64,000 nucleotides of DNA, taken from contig NZ_ATDL01000021.1 of the NCBI RefSeq assembly GCF_000416985.1, positions 1 to 64,000 of the forward strand. Reading direction: 5' to 3'. The translations under genes and the position numbers were made by a program. A model generated the notes under the pieces. That model had not been told where the DNA came from. It saw nothing but the letters and a program-made list of their open reading frames with translations, and made no database searches. Positions 50,169 through 59,025 of the stretch are shown piece by piece (position 1 is the first letter of the stretch; each line of letters opens with the position of its first letter). This DNA is from Sphingobacterium paucimobilis HER1398. Its GTDB lineage: Bacteria > Bacteroidota > Bacteroidia > Sphingobacteriales > Sphingobacteriaceae.

Positions 50169-50703
50169 AAATGTATTGTTTTTGGCGCTAAAGCAAACGA
50201 CAACACAAAAGATAATATAGCTGAAGAACCCGCTATGCTACAAAAATGGTCAACATTGTTAACAGCTGACATCTTAAAAAAACACTTGAGATTTGAGAGA
50301 AACATGTGTATCATTACGTGAATAATATGAATACTTTTTTCTTACGGGAAACTTTACAATACTTATGTCTTCAGGTTGATAGAGAGGGTATATAATGATA
50401 GTGAGGTTGATCACTTTGGCGCATCTCTATTTCATTCAAACAAATGACTTGTTTATAGAAAATATTAGTTGTAATTGTTTCAAAGCAGACGGCCTAATGA
50501 AAGCTAATGTGAGAGGGGATGATAATAGCATCAAAATTAAATGTTCTATTTTTGATTTTCATCGAAGGACAGGTATAGCTGTTGTAAGTCTATTACTATA
50601 GTGGATTATACAGTAAGTAGTAGAGAGCAGTTTTTATATATTGTGACGGGAAGGCTTCAGGAGGAAATACTAATAAAAAGAAAATTTTAAATCTTTCCAA
50701 TTA
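50169..50703. other. Gene-free gap in the cassette, possible decayed gene
   Basis: Two short plus frames remain: one from about 50168 (CIVFGAKANDNTKDNIAEE, then MLQKWSTLLTADILKKHLRFE) and one at 50395-50601 containing LMKANVRGDDNSIKIKCSIF, which recalls a beta-helix acyltransferase strand (NxxxGDxNxIxI). Neither is a full gene and neither has a convincing start. Looks like remains of one or two decayed genes at a cassette junction, with AT-rich spacer. Confidence 0.35.
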
Positions 50704-51789
50704 ATGAAAGTTCTACATATTATTAATAATCTTGGGAATGGAGGTGCAGAACGCTTGCTTGTAAATTTTTTGCCCAAATTAGCGACGAAGTGTGAATCTC
50801 TAGAATTATTGCTTCTCACTAAGAGAGGTAGTATAGATAAATATATAAGTGAACTAGAAGCTGCAAATGTACGTGTGCGCTTTTTGTCTGACGGCGGCTC
50901 ACTCTATAATCCTATCATATTATGGTATCTTTATAGGTTCTTTAAAAAAAATCACTTTGATATTATCCATGTACACTTGTTTCCTTCTTTGTATTATCTG
51001 TCAATGATCCAGAAGATATGTAAATTGGATTCTAAGTTTTTTTTTACGGAGCATAGTATCGTGAATAAACGTTTGGGGAAGGCTAAGTATCGAATGCTAG
51101 AGGATTGGATTTATGCAACTTACACTAAAGTCGTAGTAATTTCTGAAAAAATTAAATTGAAATTGGATGATTGGTTTAGGAAATCAGATAGAACAGTCTT
51201 GATAGCAAATGGTATTGATCTTGAAAAAATCAGAAATCTTAGTCCCCTTGATCTTAAATCGTATAGTGATTGGAAGCCTGATTGTATATATATATTAATG
51301 GCAGCAAGATTCGAGTATCCTAAGCGACATGATCTTTTGGTAGAAGCCATAACTCATCTTCCCAAGCGGTATGTTCTTTTATTTGCTGGCGAAGGGCCTG
51401 ATATAGACAAGTGTAGAAGTCTCGTAAAAGAGAAGGAAGTTCAAGATAGAGTTGTGTTTCTTGGTCACCGACAAGACATTCTATCTTTAATGAAGTTTGT
51501 CAATATTAATGTATTGCTTTCTGATTATGAGGGAATGTCTGGTGTTACAATTGAAGCATTAGCTTGTGGTCGTCCTTTTTTGGGTTCAGATGTTTTTGGT
51601 ATTAATGATGTTGTTCCTTCAGGGGATAACTTGGTTGATAATACAGATATAAATCAGATTGTATCCGAAATAATTAATAAGTGCGAAACAAATCAAAAGG
51701 ACCTAATTGATATTCAATATAAAAAGGCAAATACGTTAGATATAAGTAATATGGTTGAGAATTATTTTAAATTGTATAACTTGAGTTGA
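50704..51789 (+). CDS. Glycosyltransferase family 4
   Basis: 361 residues. MKVLHIINNLGNGGAERLLVNFLPKLA, FFTEHSIVNKRLGKAKYRM, LMAARFEYPKRHDLLVEAIT, LLFAGEGPDIDKCRSLV and VLLSDYEGMSGVTIEALACGRPFLGSDVFGINDVV (EGxSG-x2-EA donor site). Probable sugar transferase of the repeat unit. No overlap with neighbours; 105 bases of spacer follow. Confidence 0.9.
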   Translation: MKVLHIINNLGNGGAERLLVNFLPKLATKCESLELLLLTKRGSIDKYISELEAANVRVRFLSDGGSLYNPIILWYLYRFFKKNHFDIIHVHLFPSLYYLSMIQKICKLDSKFFFTEHSIVNKRLGKAKYRMLEDWIYATYTKVVVISEKIKLKLDDWFRKSDRTVLIANGIDLEKIRNLSPLDLKSYSDWKPDCIYILMAARFEYPKRHDLLVEAITHLPKRYVLLFAGEGPDIDKCRSLVKEKEVQDRVVFLGHRQDILSLMKFVNINVLLSDYEGMSGVTIEALACGRPFLGSDVFGINDVVPSGDNLVDNTDINQIVSEIINKCETNQKDLIDIQYKKANTLDISNMVENYFKLYNLS

Positions 51790-51894
51790 TATTTGGTTCA
51801 TGTTAAAGTTAGTTGTAGATTATTTGTATAATTGTTAAAAGCAGATGTCTATTAATAACCTAAATGTAAATAAAAGTTTTTTAGATATTTTATA

Positions 51895-53043
51895 GTGTTC
51901 AAAATAAAAGTTTTACAAGTTGTTAACGATGCTTTTGTCTTACCTTATTTTATAGGAGAGCAATTTCAGTATTTTTCAAATAAGGAAATTGATCAGTTTG
52001 TGGCGTGTACGGGGTCCGAGTTTTTAGAGAACTATTTGAAGAAAGTCAATATTCCCTATTTTGAAATTGCTATAACTCGTACTATAAGCCCTTTAAATGA
52101 TTTAAAAGCAATATGTAGGCTGTTTAGAATCATAAAGAAAAATAAAATAACACATGTTTTTGGCCATACTCCGAAAGGAGCTATGGTTGCAATGATTGCG
52201 TCTTATCTTGCGGGGACAAAAAATAGAGTTTATTTTAGACATGGACTTGTATATGAAACTGCTACTGGGGCCAAAAGGAGGCTTTTGATTCTTATTGAGC
52301 ACTTGACTGCTTACCTTTCCACTAAAGTGGTGAATGTTAGTGATTCTGTGCTAGAAAAAGTCAACTCCGATGGACTTGGCAGAAAGAAGAAAGATATTAT
52401 CTTATCAAAAGGCACTTGTAATGGAATAAATACCGAGAGATATTCTCGCCTGAGATTTGAAAGCACGAATTCAGTTGGGTTTTTACGTAAGTCTCTAAAT
52501 CTTGATAAGACAGATTTTGTTATTGGATTCGTTGGGCGTTTGGTAAAAGATAAAGGTATCATAGACTTAATGAATGCGTGGGAAGTGCTTCGAGACAGAG
52601 GTGTAAAAGCGAAACTTCTTTTAATAGGGCCATTTGAAACTAGAGATGGAATTCCAGAACGTATTAGGAGGCAAATAATGGAAGATTCACATATTATACA
52701 TGTTGATTTCATTGAGGATGTAGCCGCATATTATATGTTAATAGACGTTCTGGTTCTGCCATCATATCGCGAGGGCTTCCCGACAGTCGTTTTGGAGGCT
52801 TCCTCAATGTCAATACCAGTATTGACCACGAGAGTGACGGGATGTGTGGACGCAATTATTGATAGTCATACAGGGGTGCACATAACTCATGAACCTAGGG
52901 ATATAGCAAGTAAAATAGAAATCTACTATAAAAATCCAGAGCTAAGAAGGTTGCATGGCAAAAATGGAAGAGAATTTGTCGATAGGTTTTTTAGGCAAGA
53001 AGTTGTTTGGAAAGAAATTGAAGAAAAGTTAATTTTTAACTAA
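51895..53043 (+). CDS. Glycosyltransferase family 4, GTG start
   Basis: 382 residues. The frame can only start at GTG 51895 (FKIKVLQVVNDAF) if the N-terminal strand is to be kept; no early ATG exists. HVFGHTPKGAMVAMIASYLAGTKNRVYFRHGLVYET, IGFVGRLVKDKGIIDLMNAWEVL, and VLPSYREGFPTVVLEASSMSIPVLTTRVTGCVDAI (E-x7-E). HTPKGA and RHG patterns match WbpH/PglA-like alpha-HexNAc transferases. Likely acts right after the initiating transferase, as it precedes the epimerase and WbpL-like genes. Overlaps the next gene by one base. Confidence 0.9.
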   Translation: MFKIKVLQVVNDAFVLPYFIGEQFQYFSNKEIDQFVACTGSEFLENYLKKVNIPYFEIAITRTISPLNDLKAICRLFRIIKKNKITHVFGHTPKGAMVAMIASYLAGTKNRVYFRHGLVYETATGAKRRLLILIEHLTAYLSTKVVNVSDSVLEKVNSDGLGRKKKDIILSKGTCNGINTERYSRLRFESTNSVGFLRKSLNLDKTDFVIGFVGRLVKDKGIIDLMNAWEVLRDRGVKAKLLLIGPFETRDGIPERIRRQIMEDSHIIHVDFIEDVAAYYMLIDVLVLPSYREGFPTVVLEASSMSIPVLTTRVTGCVDAIIDSHTGVHITHEPRDIASKIEIYYKNPELRRLHGKNGREFVDRFFRQEVVWKEIEEKLIFN

Positions 53044-53954
53044 TGAATGTTTGTGTTTCGGGTGTATCAGGTTTTGTAGGTAAATACCTATCTCAGTTTC
53101 TAAAAGACAATAGCATAGATATTCAAAGTCTTTCTTTGCGTGACGAAGGTTGGAAATTAGAAAGTAATAGCTCAATAGTAGCCCTCATCCATCTTGCAGG
53201 AAAGGCACACGACACTTCTAATACTTCTCAACCTGAGGAGTATTTTAAAGTCAACAGAGATTTAACGATTGAATTATTTAATCAATTTATTAACTCTAGT
53301 ATTCGAGACTTCTTTTTTTTCTCTTCCGTAAAAGCTGTGGCAGATACTGTGGACGGAGTATTGGGAGAGGAAATATTGGCAAGTCCACAGACTCCTTATG
53401 GACAATCCAAGTGGGAAGCTGAAAAATACTTACAAGAGCAAGTGCTTCCAGCCGGAAAGAGGTTGTTTATCATTCGGCCCTGTATGATACATGGGCCTGA
53501 CAACAAGGGAAATCTGAATCTCTTGTATCAGGTTGTTAGAAAGGGATTGCCTTGGCCCTTAGCTTCGTTTCATAATCAACGCTCTTTCCTTAGTATTGAT
53601 AATCTTTGTTATCTAATTGCCGAGATGATACGGAAGGTAGATTTGCCGTCAGGAGTCTATAACTGTGCAGATGATGAAACGCTTTCTACGAACGAACTTG
53701 TGGCTTTAATTGCAACGATACTGGGTAAGATGCCTAGATTATGGCACATACCAGAAGGAGTAATCAAAGCGAGTGTTAAAATAGGTGATTTTTTACCATT
53801 ACCATTGAACTCAGAGCGATTGAAAAAGTTAACGGAATCCTATGTGGTCTCCAACGCAAAGATAAAAGCCGCTTTGGGGATAGAGAAACTGCCCTTGACT
53901 GCTAAGGCAGGCTTGGAGAAGACGATAAGGAGTTTTAACGAAGATAAAAAGTAA
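53043..53954 (+). CDS. NAD-dependent epimerase/reductase (WbpV/WbpK-like)
   Basis: 303 residues, short-chain dehydrogenase of the extended type. VSGVSGFVGKYLSQFL at the start, IHLAGKAHD, FFSSVKAVAD, catalytic TPYGQSKWEAE (YxxxK), RPCMIHGPDNKGNLNLLY. Families of this length next to WbpL-like transferases are UDP-4-keto-6-deoxy-HexNAc reductases making UDP-QuiNAc or UDP-FucNAc. The keto substrate would come from the WbpM-like dehydratase at 56826. Epimerase activity cannot be excluded. Confidence 0.88.
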   Translation: MNVCVSGVSGFVGKYLSQFLKDNSIDIQSLSLRDEGWKLESNSSIVALIHLAGKAHDTSNTSQPEEYFKVNRDLTIELFNQFINSSIRDFFFFSSVKAVADTVDGVLGEEILASPQTPYGQSKWEAEKYLQEQVLPAGKRLFIIRPCMIHGPDNKGNLNLLYQVVRKGLPWPLASFHNQRSFLSIDNLCYLIAEMIRKVDLPSGVYNCADDETLSTNELVALIATILGKMPRLWHIPEGVIKASVKIGDFLPLPLNSERLKKLTESYVVSNAKIKAALGIEKLPLTAKAGLEKTIRSFNEDKK

Positions 53955-53983
53955 ATAGTAACTAGAACTGGAGAATAGAATAA

Positions 53984-54031
53984 AGATTGCTTCACTGGGG
54001 TTCCCGAGAGTCGGGACGCGGCGCAATGACG
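53984..54031. repeat. REP-like intergenic element, inverted relative to 27359
   Basis: AGATTGCTTC at the left, CCCGAgagTCGGG hairpin in the middle, CGCAATGACG at the right. These are the complements of the half-sites at 27359-27398. It lies in the spacer before the initiating transferase gene, where base composition returns from AT-rich to the flanking type. Confidence 0.75.
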
Positions 54032-54056
54032 GTGTAGCGAGGGGAAAACAATTACA

Positions 54057-55022
54057 ATGATATACGCATTAATTTTTATAGCTCTATTCATATTAGAGCT
54101 TGTTTATTTTAAGATAGCGGATCGGTTCAATATCATCGATAAGCCCAATGAGCGATCCTCACATACGACCGTTACGCTACGTGGTGGTGGGATTATATTT
54201 TATGTTGCGGTGTTGATCTATTTTATTCTTTCCAGATTTCAATACCCTTGGTTTTTTCTGGGGTTGACGATGATGACTGTGGTTTCATTTTTAGATGATA
54301 TATTCACATTGTCGAATAAGATACGTCTGTTAGTTCACTTTGCTTCGGTCATGCTATTGGCTTATCAGCTTGACCTTTTCGAGATGCCCTGGTATTTTCT
54401 CCTAATCGGTTTTGTAGTGGCAGTGGGCGTCATCAATGCGTACAATTTTATGGACGGTATCAATGGTATTACCGCTTGTTACAGTCTTGCTGTCGGTGGG
54501 TTGTTGCTGCTCGTCAATCAGAAAGTAGGATTTATCGAATCCGACTTATTGGTATGCGTGCTGCTTGGTACTTTGGTATTTACTTTCTTTAATTTTCGAA
54601 TGAGGGCAAAATGTTTTGCAGGGGATGTGGGCTCTGTCGCCATGGCTTATATCTTGCTGTTTGCATTGGGAATGTTGATTTTGACTACGGGTAAGTTAAT
54701 CTATATTTTATTTCTAGCGATATACGGTGTCGATGCGGTATGGACCATAATCCGTCGTTTGTATCTTAGGGAAAACATATTCCAAGCGCATCGTTCGCAT
54801 TTGTACCAATACCTGGGCAATGAGGCAGGCGTGAATAAGTTGTTGGTTTCGCTACTGTATGGAGTATTGCAGTTTGGTTTGGGATATATGGTGATTCGAA
54901 TCGCGGAGCATGATGGGCAGACGCAATTGTTCTTTGCAATAGGTGTATTGTTGGGACTGAGTCTCCTTTATTTATTGGGCAAAGCCTATGTGATTCGGCG
55001 CTTTGTTGAGAGTGCCGAATAA
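54057..55022 (+). CDS. Undecaprenyl-phosphate sugar-1-phosphate transferase (WbpL/WecA family)
   Basis: 321 residues, about 10-11 membrane helices. DKPNERSSHTTVTLRGGGI, VVSFLDDIFTLSNKIRLLVHF (acidic Mg site), NAYNFMDGINGITA, FAGDVGSVAMAY and EAHRSHLYQYL-like QAHRSHLYQYL are family signatures. Transfers HexNAc-1-P (probably QuiNAc or FucNAc from the neighbouring enzymes) to undecaprenyl phosphate and so starts the repeat unit. 102-base spacer with a REP-like element precedes it. Confidence 0.93.
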   Translation: MIYALIFIALFILELVYFKIADRFNIIDKPNERSSHTTVTLRGGGIIFYVAVLIYFILSRFQYPWFFLGLTMMTVVSFLDDIFTLSNKIRLLVHFASVMLLAYQLDLFEMPWYFLLIGFVVAVGVINAYNFMDGINGITACYSLAVGGLLLLVNQKVGFIESDLLVCVLLGTLVFTFFNFRMRAKCFAGDVGSVAMAYILLFALGMLILTTGKLIYILFLAIYGVDAVWTIIRRLYLRENIFQAHRSHLYQYLGNEAGVNKLLVSLLYGVLQFGLGYMVIRIAEHDGQTQLFFAIGVLLGLSLLYLLGKAYVIRRFVESAE

Positions 55023-55064
55023 AATAAACTTTAATAATTTGTTTAAAGAGTGTAGAGTTTTTCC

Positions 55065-55187
55065 TTATACGCCTAGATAAATTAATGAACTATATAATGC
55101 TACTACCACTATAAATAAGCCAAGGGCTACTGCAAAGACACGAGCCTCATTGGGCAGTGTTTTAAAAACTAAAGAAAATCTGCTCAT
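55065..55187 (-). CDS. Very small membrane protein
   Basis: From ATG 55187: 40 residues, MSRFSLVFKTLPNEARVFA followed by one membrane helix (VALGLFIVVVALYSSLIYL). A longer frame to 55259 adds a leader without sense. No family recognised. It lies alone on the minus strand between WbpL-like and cupin genes, close to the end of the former. Could be chance. Confidence 0.35.
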   Translation of the reverse strand: MSRFSLVFKTLPNEARVFAVALGLFIVVVALYSSLIYLGV

Positions 55188-55294
55188 ATTAGTTTCAAGA
55201 AAATAGGTAAAATGTAGAGATTGTGCAGCAATATCCTTGCCAAAGTCGAATAAAGGCAAGATTGCAGTGCTGAAATCGAATAAAACGAATTGAA

Positions 55295-55726
55295 ATGATA
55301 GAAATTATTCAAGGGGGCATAGCCTCTGACCATCGTGGCGCTATACGCTTTGTCAATGAATTTGACATGACACAGGTCAAACGGTTCTATATTATCCAAA
55401 ATAAAGACACCGAATTGGTACGGGGCTGGCGTGCGCATCGGATCGAGCAACGTTGGTTTTATGTATTGTCGGGTTCTTTTATGTTGGACACGGTTCAGAT
55501 CGATAATTGGGAGCAAGCGTCTCCAAATTTAGATATCGAACGTCGAGTTTTGAAAGCGGAGGACAAGCAGGTGATTCATATGCCAATAGGCTATGGTACA
55601 GCTTTTCAAGCTTTAGAAGAGGGATCGGAGCTATTGGTTTTTGCAGACTATGGGATTGAGCATGCACCACAGGATAATTATACCTGGCCTTCGGATTTTT
55701 TTGTGAAAAGGGGGAAAAAGGGTTAG
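55295..55726 (+). CDS. WxcM-like/FdtA-like sugar 3,4-ketoisomerase cupin
   Basis: 143 residues, one cupin domain. SDHRGAIRFVNEFDM, VKRFYIIQNKDTELVRGWRAHRIEQRWFYVLSGSF fits the WxcM/FdtA layout, in which the catalytic pair lies in an RG-x-HAHK segment. Here it reads RGWRAHRIEQ, so the first His is Arg. FdtA-type enzymes use dTDP-4-keto-6-deoxyglucose, the RfbB product, but no aminotransferase or acyltransferase partner is near. It may be a cupin with changed chemistry. Confidence 0.85.
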   Translation: MIEIIQGGIASDHRGAIRFVNEFDMTQVKRFYIIQNKDTELVRGWRAHRIEQRWFYVLSGSFMLDTVQIDNWEQASPNLDIERRVLKAEDKQVIHMPIGYGTAFQALEEGSELLVFADYGIEHAPQDNYTWPSDFFVKRGKKG

Positions 55727-55786
55727 AGAGGAAGTTAGAAAGTGAGAGCGTTAGAAACGGTTAAACCGTTAATGGGTTAAATGGTG

Positions 55787-55822
55787 AAAAGGTCAGCAGC
55801 TATTTACAGTTGCTGACCTTTT
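55787..55822. terminator. Bidirectional intrinsic terminator
   Basis: AAAAGGTCAGCA (55787-55798) pairs with TGCTGACCTTTT (55811-55822), a perfect 12-bp stem with A run on one side and T run on the other. Placed between the convergent cupin and HdeD-like genes. Confidence 0.9.
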
Positions 55823-55837
55823 TCGTTGACTGTAGGG

Positions 55838-56476
55838 TTAACCCTTCATTTCCTTATAAAATTCGTCTTTTAAACTTTGGTATTTAGCTTTCCACTCTTC
55901 GGACATCGCTATGGTTTTATTCTTGATACCTTTTAGTTGGAATGCTAGGAAGCAGGCTGAAAAACCGATGGCAATAATGGCCATTCCTGTCCATATCACG
56001 AGCGATAGGCCGGCAAAAGCAGGGTTCCACAACAGGATAAAACTAAAGACTAGTCCCAATACGGCCCACACAGTGATCCATCCCCAGTTTTTACTGCCAT
56101 AACTTTTGAGGTCGAAGGAGAAGGACATCAGCTGTATAGATCGGAACATCACATAGAAACCGACGATAAACGTCAATGATACGGCCGAAGCTCCCGGATT
56201 GCTCAATAACAGGATTCCCAATAACGTGTAAAGGATACCACCCGTCAGATACCATCCCCATCCCTCGATTTCGTCTTTATTCTGTATAGAAAAGATAATC
56301 TCCAGAAGACCAGATACAATAAATGACCAAGAGAAAATAAGAGTCAGCGCAAAGAAGGACGCTAACGGGGTACTGATGGTATAGAAGCCTAGGAGAATCA
56401 ACAGGATTCCGATGATCAGCGGAATGTACCAATGTTTGACAGAATTGCGGACTGTTTTAAAAAATGAATGTTGCAT
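55838..56476 (-). CDS. HdeD-family (DUF308) membrane protein
   Basis: Start set at ATG 56476 (MQHSFFKTVRNSVKHW, 212 residues); the frame extends to 56578 but the extra part lacks similarity. Six hydrophobic helices in paired DUF308 repeats: WYIPLIIGILLILLGFYTI, FALTLIFSWSFIVSGLLEII, WYLTGGILYTLLGILLLS, FIVGFYVMFRSIQLMSF, WITVWAVLGLVFSFILLW, LVIWTGMAIIAIGFSACF. HdeD relates to acid stress in enterobacteria; role here unknown. Convergent with the cupin gene and not part of the sugar pathway. Confidence 0.9.
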   Translation of the reverse strand: MQHSFFKTVRNSVKHWYIPLIIGILLILLGFYTISTPLASFFALTLIFSWSFIVSGLLEIIFSIQNKDEIEGWGWYLTGGILYTLLGILLLSNPGASAVSLTFIVGFYVMFRSIQLMSFSFDLKSYGSKNWGWITVWAVLGLVFSFILLWNPAFAGLSLVIWTGMAIIAIGFSACFLAFQLKGIKNKTIAMSEEWKAKYQSLKDEFYKEMKG

Positions 56477-56825
56477 AATAAAAATATTTAAGGTAATTCG
56501 ATCTTGTTTTGCAGTACCCTGTGGGCCATTGTGAATATCCAAAGGCACTCTTCTCCTATAAACAAAATTTTTGCCCATAGGTTTTAATTAAATCCTTGCG
56601 ATGCGATATCAAGTAAGTTACGTATTTAATGCAAATACCATTGAATATTTTTGTATATATTGCATGTTGTTAGACCTAAAAAGAAGCCTTTTGTGGATTT
56701 TTTGGTATTCTTTTTGTCAAAGTAAATGGTGTTAATTGGAAGTGTAATAATTTAATCGGCGAGACAGCCAAAAGGTGCGATTCCAATTGGGCAGAATAGC
56801 TTGATACATAGTAGGTAGAAGATAC
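56477..56825. other. Intergenic region between divergent HdeD-like and WbpM-like genes
   Basis: About 350 bases with no gene. TATTTTTG (56646-56653) on the plus strand fits TAnnTTTG, without a clear TTTG 19-21 bases before it, so it is a weak promoter candidate for the dehydratase gene. The stretch is AT-rich. Confidence 0.4.
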
Positions 56826-58766
56826 ATGGTAAATATTTGGAGAGAGGGATTGCGGATGGATAAGCCGCGCTGGATGATTCTGTTAATAGATCTGGTACTG
56901 ATGTCTGGCGCATTTGTGTTTAGTTTTGTCTTGATCTTTAAAGAGCGCAACGGTGTTGAAGTTCACAATATGATGGGGCAGTTTGACCGGATGCTGGGAC
57001 AGTTGCTGATTGTTGGGACAATTTACTTCCTGTGTTTTCTGTCGTTTCAAACCTACAAGAGCGTCATACGGCGTACCGGCCTACGTGATATACAGCAGCT
57101 GGCGATAACGATAGTCGTTGCTTTTGCGATGTCGGTATTGGTGTCACACCTGATCGAATGGAAAATAGAATACTTGCCTCCTCTACGCGCTGTTACTCCT
57201 TTTTCGGATACTCAATTGTTGTTCCATGCCTTTGTAACAGGCTTTTCCATGTCTTTTGCGCGGGTCTTATACCGTGCATTGTACCACGAGATATTGTGGA
57301 ATCGGAAGGATAATCGTATTCCTGTTATCCTGTTTGGTGCAGGTAATATGGGGAATACCACATTTCATTTTATTCAATCGACCTCCCGTAACAAGTATCG
57401 GGTGGTAGCGATTATGGACGATAATCCGGCACGTATAGGGAAGCGGATACAGGGATTTAAGGTCCAGGATGTGGCGCGATTGGACAAGGAATTTGTTCAG
57501 CAACACGGTAACGCACACGAACTCATCATTGCGACGGACCGACATAGTCCCGAGCGTTTGCAGCACGTTTTTAAATTGGCAGAACCTATTCCCTTGATTG
57601 TAAAGATTATTCCGGACTCGGCCAAGCTGTTGGCTGGGGAGGTGGCTACTCGGCAGATACGTAGCCTGCGTATCGAAGATCTGCTGGGGAGAAAGGCTAT
57701 CGACCTGGACAACCCCAGTATACAGCAAGAAATGCAGGGGCAGGTGGTATTGGTGACGGGAGGAGCAGGATCCATAGGATCGGAATTGGTACGACAGATA
57801 GCAGCTACCAGGTGTAGACAGTTGATCGTATTGGATCAGGCAGAATCGGCTCTCTATGAAATACAGCAAGAGATATTGGACTGCAGCAATCGAAAACGTT
57901 TTAGATTTATAGTAGGTGATGTCCGCAATACGTCTTTCATGCAGCGGGTGTTTGAAAAATACAGACCAAATTATGTCTTTCATGCAGCGGCCTATAAGCA
58001 TGTGCCGTTGATGGAGGAGAATCCATACGAAGCGATAATGACGAATGTATGGGGTTCTTGTAATGTAGCCCGTCTAGCTGATCAATATGAGGTAGACAAG
58101 TTTGTGATGGTGTCGACGGATAAGGCGGTAAACCCGACAAATGTAATGGGAGCTACCAAGCGTGTGGCGGAAATCATCGTATCTTGTATCAATGCTGAAT
58201 CGAAGACCAACTATATCGTGACGCGTTTTGGAAATGTATTGGGTTCGAACGGTTCAGTCATCCCGCTATTTGAGAAACAGATGCTCAAGGGAGGGCCATT
58301 GACGATTACGCACCCGGATATTACCCGTTATTTTATGACTATTCCGGAAGCTTGCCAATTGGTACAGGAGGCAGGCGTGATGGGAAAAGGGGGAGAAGTC
58401 TTTGTGTTTGATATGGGGGAGCCTGTAAAAATCATGGATCTGGCGATACAGATGATACAGCTGAAGGGCTATAGCTACCCGGAGGATATCGGTATAGAGG
58501 TCGTGGGGCTGCGCCCGGGAGAGAAGACATTTGAAGAACTGCTCGCCACGGATGAAAACACTGAAAAGACACACCACGAGAAAATCATGATTGCTAAGGT
58601 GAGCCCGCATGATGCGCATCTTAAGAAGTCAAAAATAGAAGAACTCTGTGACTTGGTCAAAATAGCTGATCCGGACAAGCATAAGATGGAGCTAGTGCGC
58701 TTGATCAAGGAGATCGTTCCAGAATATAGGTCTCAGAATTCGGTGTTTGAGGAATTGGATGCCTAG
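56826..58766 (+). CDS. Membrane UDP-HexNAc 4,6-dehydratase (WbpM/CapD family)
   Basis: 646 residues. Four membrane helices in the first 150 residues (WMILLIDLVLMSGAFVFSFVL, MLGQLLIVGTIYFLCFLSF, LAITIVVAFAMSVLVSHLI, FVTGFSMSFARVLYRAL), then a CoA-binding-like Rossmann domain (VILFGAGNMGNTTFHFI), then the catalytic Rossmann domain (VLVTGGAGSIGSELVRQIA, STDKAVNPTNVMGATKRVAE, TRFGNVLGSNGSVIPLF). In WbpM-type enzymes the usual Tyr of YxxxK is Met; here NVMGATK shows the same. Makes UDP-4-keto-6-deoxy-GlcNAc, substrate of the reductase at 53043. A second ATG at 56856 is also possible. Confidence 0.94.
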   Translation: MVNIWREGLRMDKPRWMILLIDLVLMSGAFVFSFVLIFKERNGVEVHNMMGQFDRMLGQLLIVGTIYFLCFLSFQTYKSVIRRTGLRDIQQLAITIVVAFAMSVLVSHLIEWKIEYLPPLRAVTPFSDTQLLFHAFVTGFSMSFARVLYRALYHEILWNRKDNRIPVILFGAGNMGNTTFHFIQSTSRNKYRVVAIMDDNPARIGKRIQGFKVQDVARLDKEFVQQHGNAHELIIATDRHSPERLQHVFKLAEPIPLIVKIIPDSAKLLAGEVATRQIRSLRIEDLLGRKAIDLDNPSIQQEMQGQVVLVTGGAGSIGSELVRQIAATRCRQLIVLDQAESALYEIQQEILDCSNRKRFRFIVGDVRNTSFMQRVFEKYRPNYVFHAAAYKHVPLMEENPYEAIMTNVWGSCNVARLADQYEVDKFVMVSTDKAVNPTNVMGATKRVAEIIVSCINAESKTNYIVTRFGNVLGSNGSVIPLFEKQMLKGGPLTITHPDITRYFMTIPEACQLVQEAGVMGKGGEVFVFDMGEPVKIMDLAIQMIQLKGYSYPEDIGIEVVGLRPGEKTFEELLATDENTEKTHHEKIMIAKVSPHDAHLKKSKIEELCDLVKIADPDKHKMELVRLIKEIVPEYRSQNSVFEELDA

Positions 58767-58796
58767 ATAACGAAGCTATTATAGCTCAAAAAAAAG

Positions 58797-58836
58797 TAAC
58801 AGCTGTCACCATAAAAAGTAACGGCTGTTATTTTTT
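58797..58836 (+). terminator. Intrinsic terminator after the polysaccharide locus
   Basis: TAACAGC (58797-58803) and GCTGTTA (58824-58830) form a 7-bp stem, followed by TTTTTT (58831-58836). It follows the dehydratase stop by about 30 bases and probably closes the locus. Confidence 0.8.
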
Positions 58837-59025
58837 GCAGGTTTAAAAACCTTTATCTTCTCTTAATTTAATCAAAAAAATCATTTTATTTCTTGCGTGT
58901 TAAATGTCTGATAAACAGAAATCTAGTTTGCTGTAGTACTGTCGCTGGAGGAAAACACGGCATAGTGAGGTCAGATATGGTCTAATAATTGTGTAGCTAC
59001 CCGCGTAAAAAAAGACGAATAAACG

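Noticed and set aside
50395..50601. 68-codon ORF in the cassette gap as a real gene
   Set aside because: No start context, no complete domain and decayed surroundings. Treated as a possible remnant only.
56477..56578. N-terminal extension of the HdeD-like protein
   Set aside because: Extra 34 residues are polar and without similarity; the ATG at 56476 starts the usual protein.
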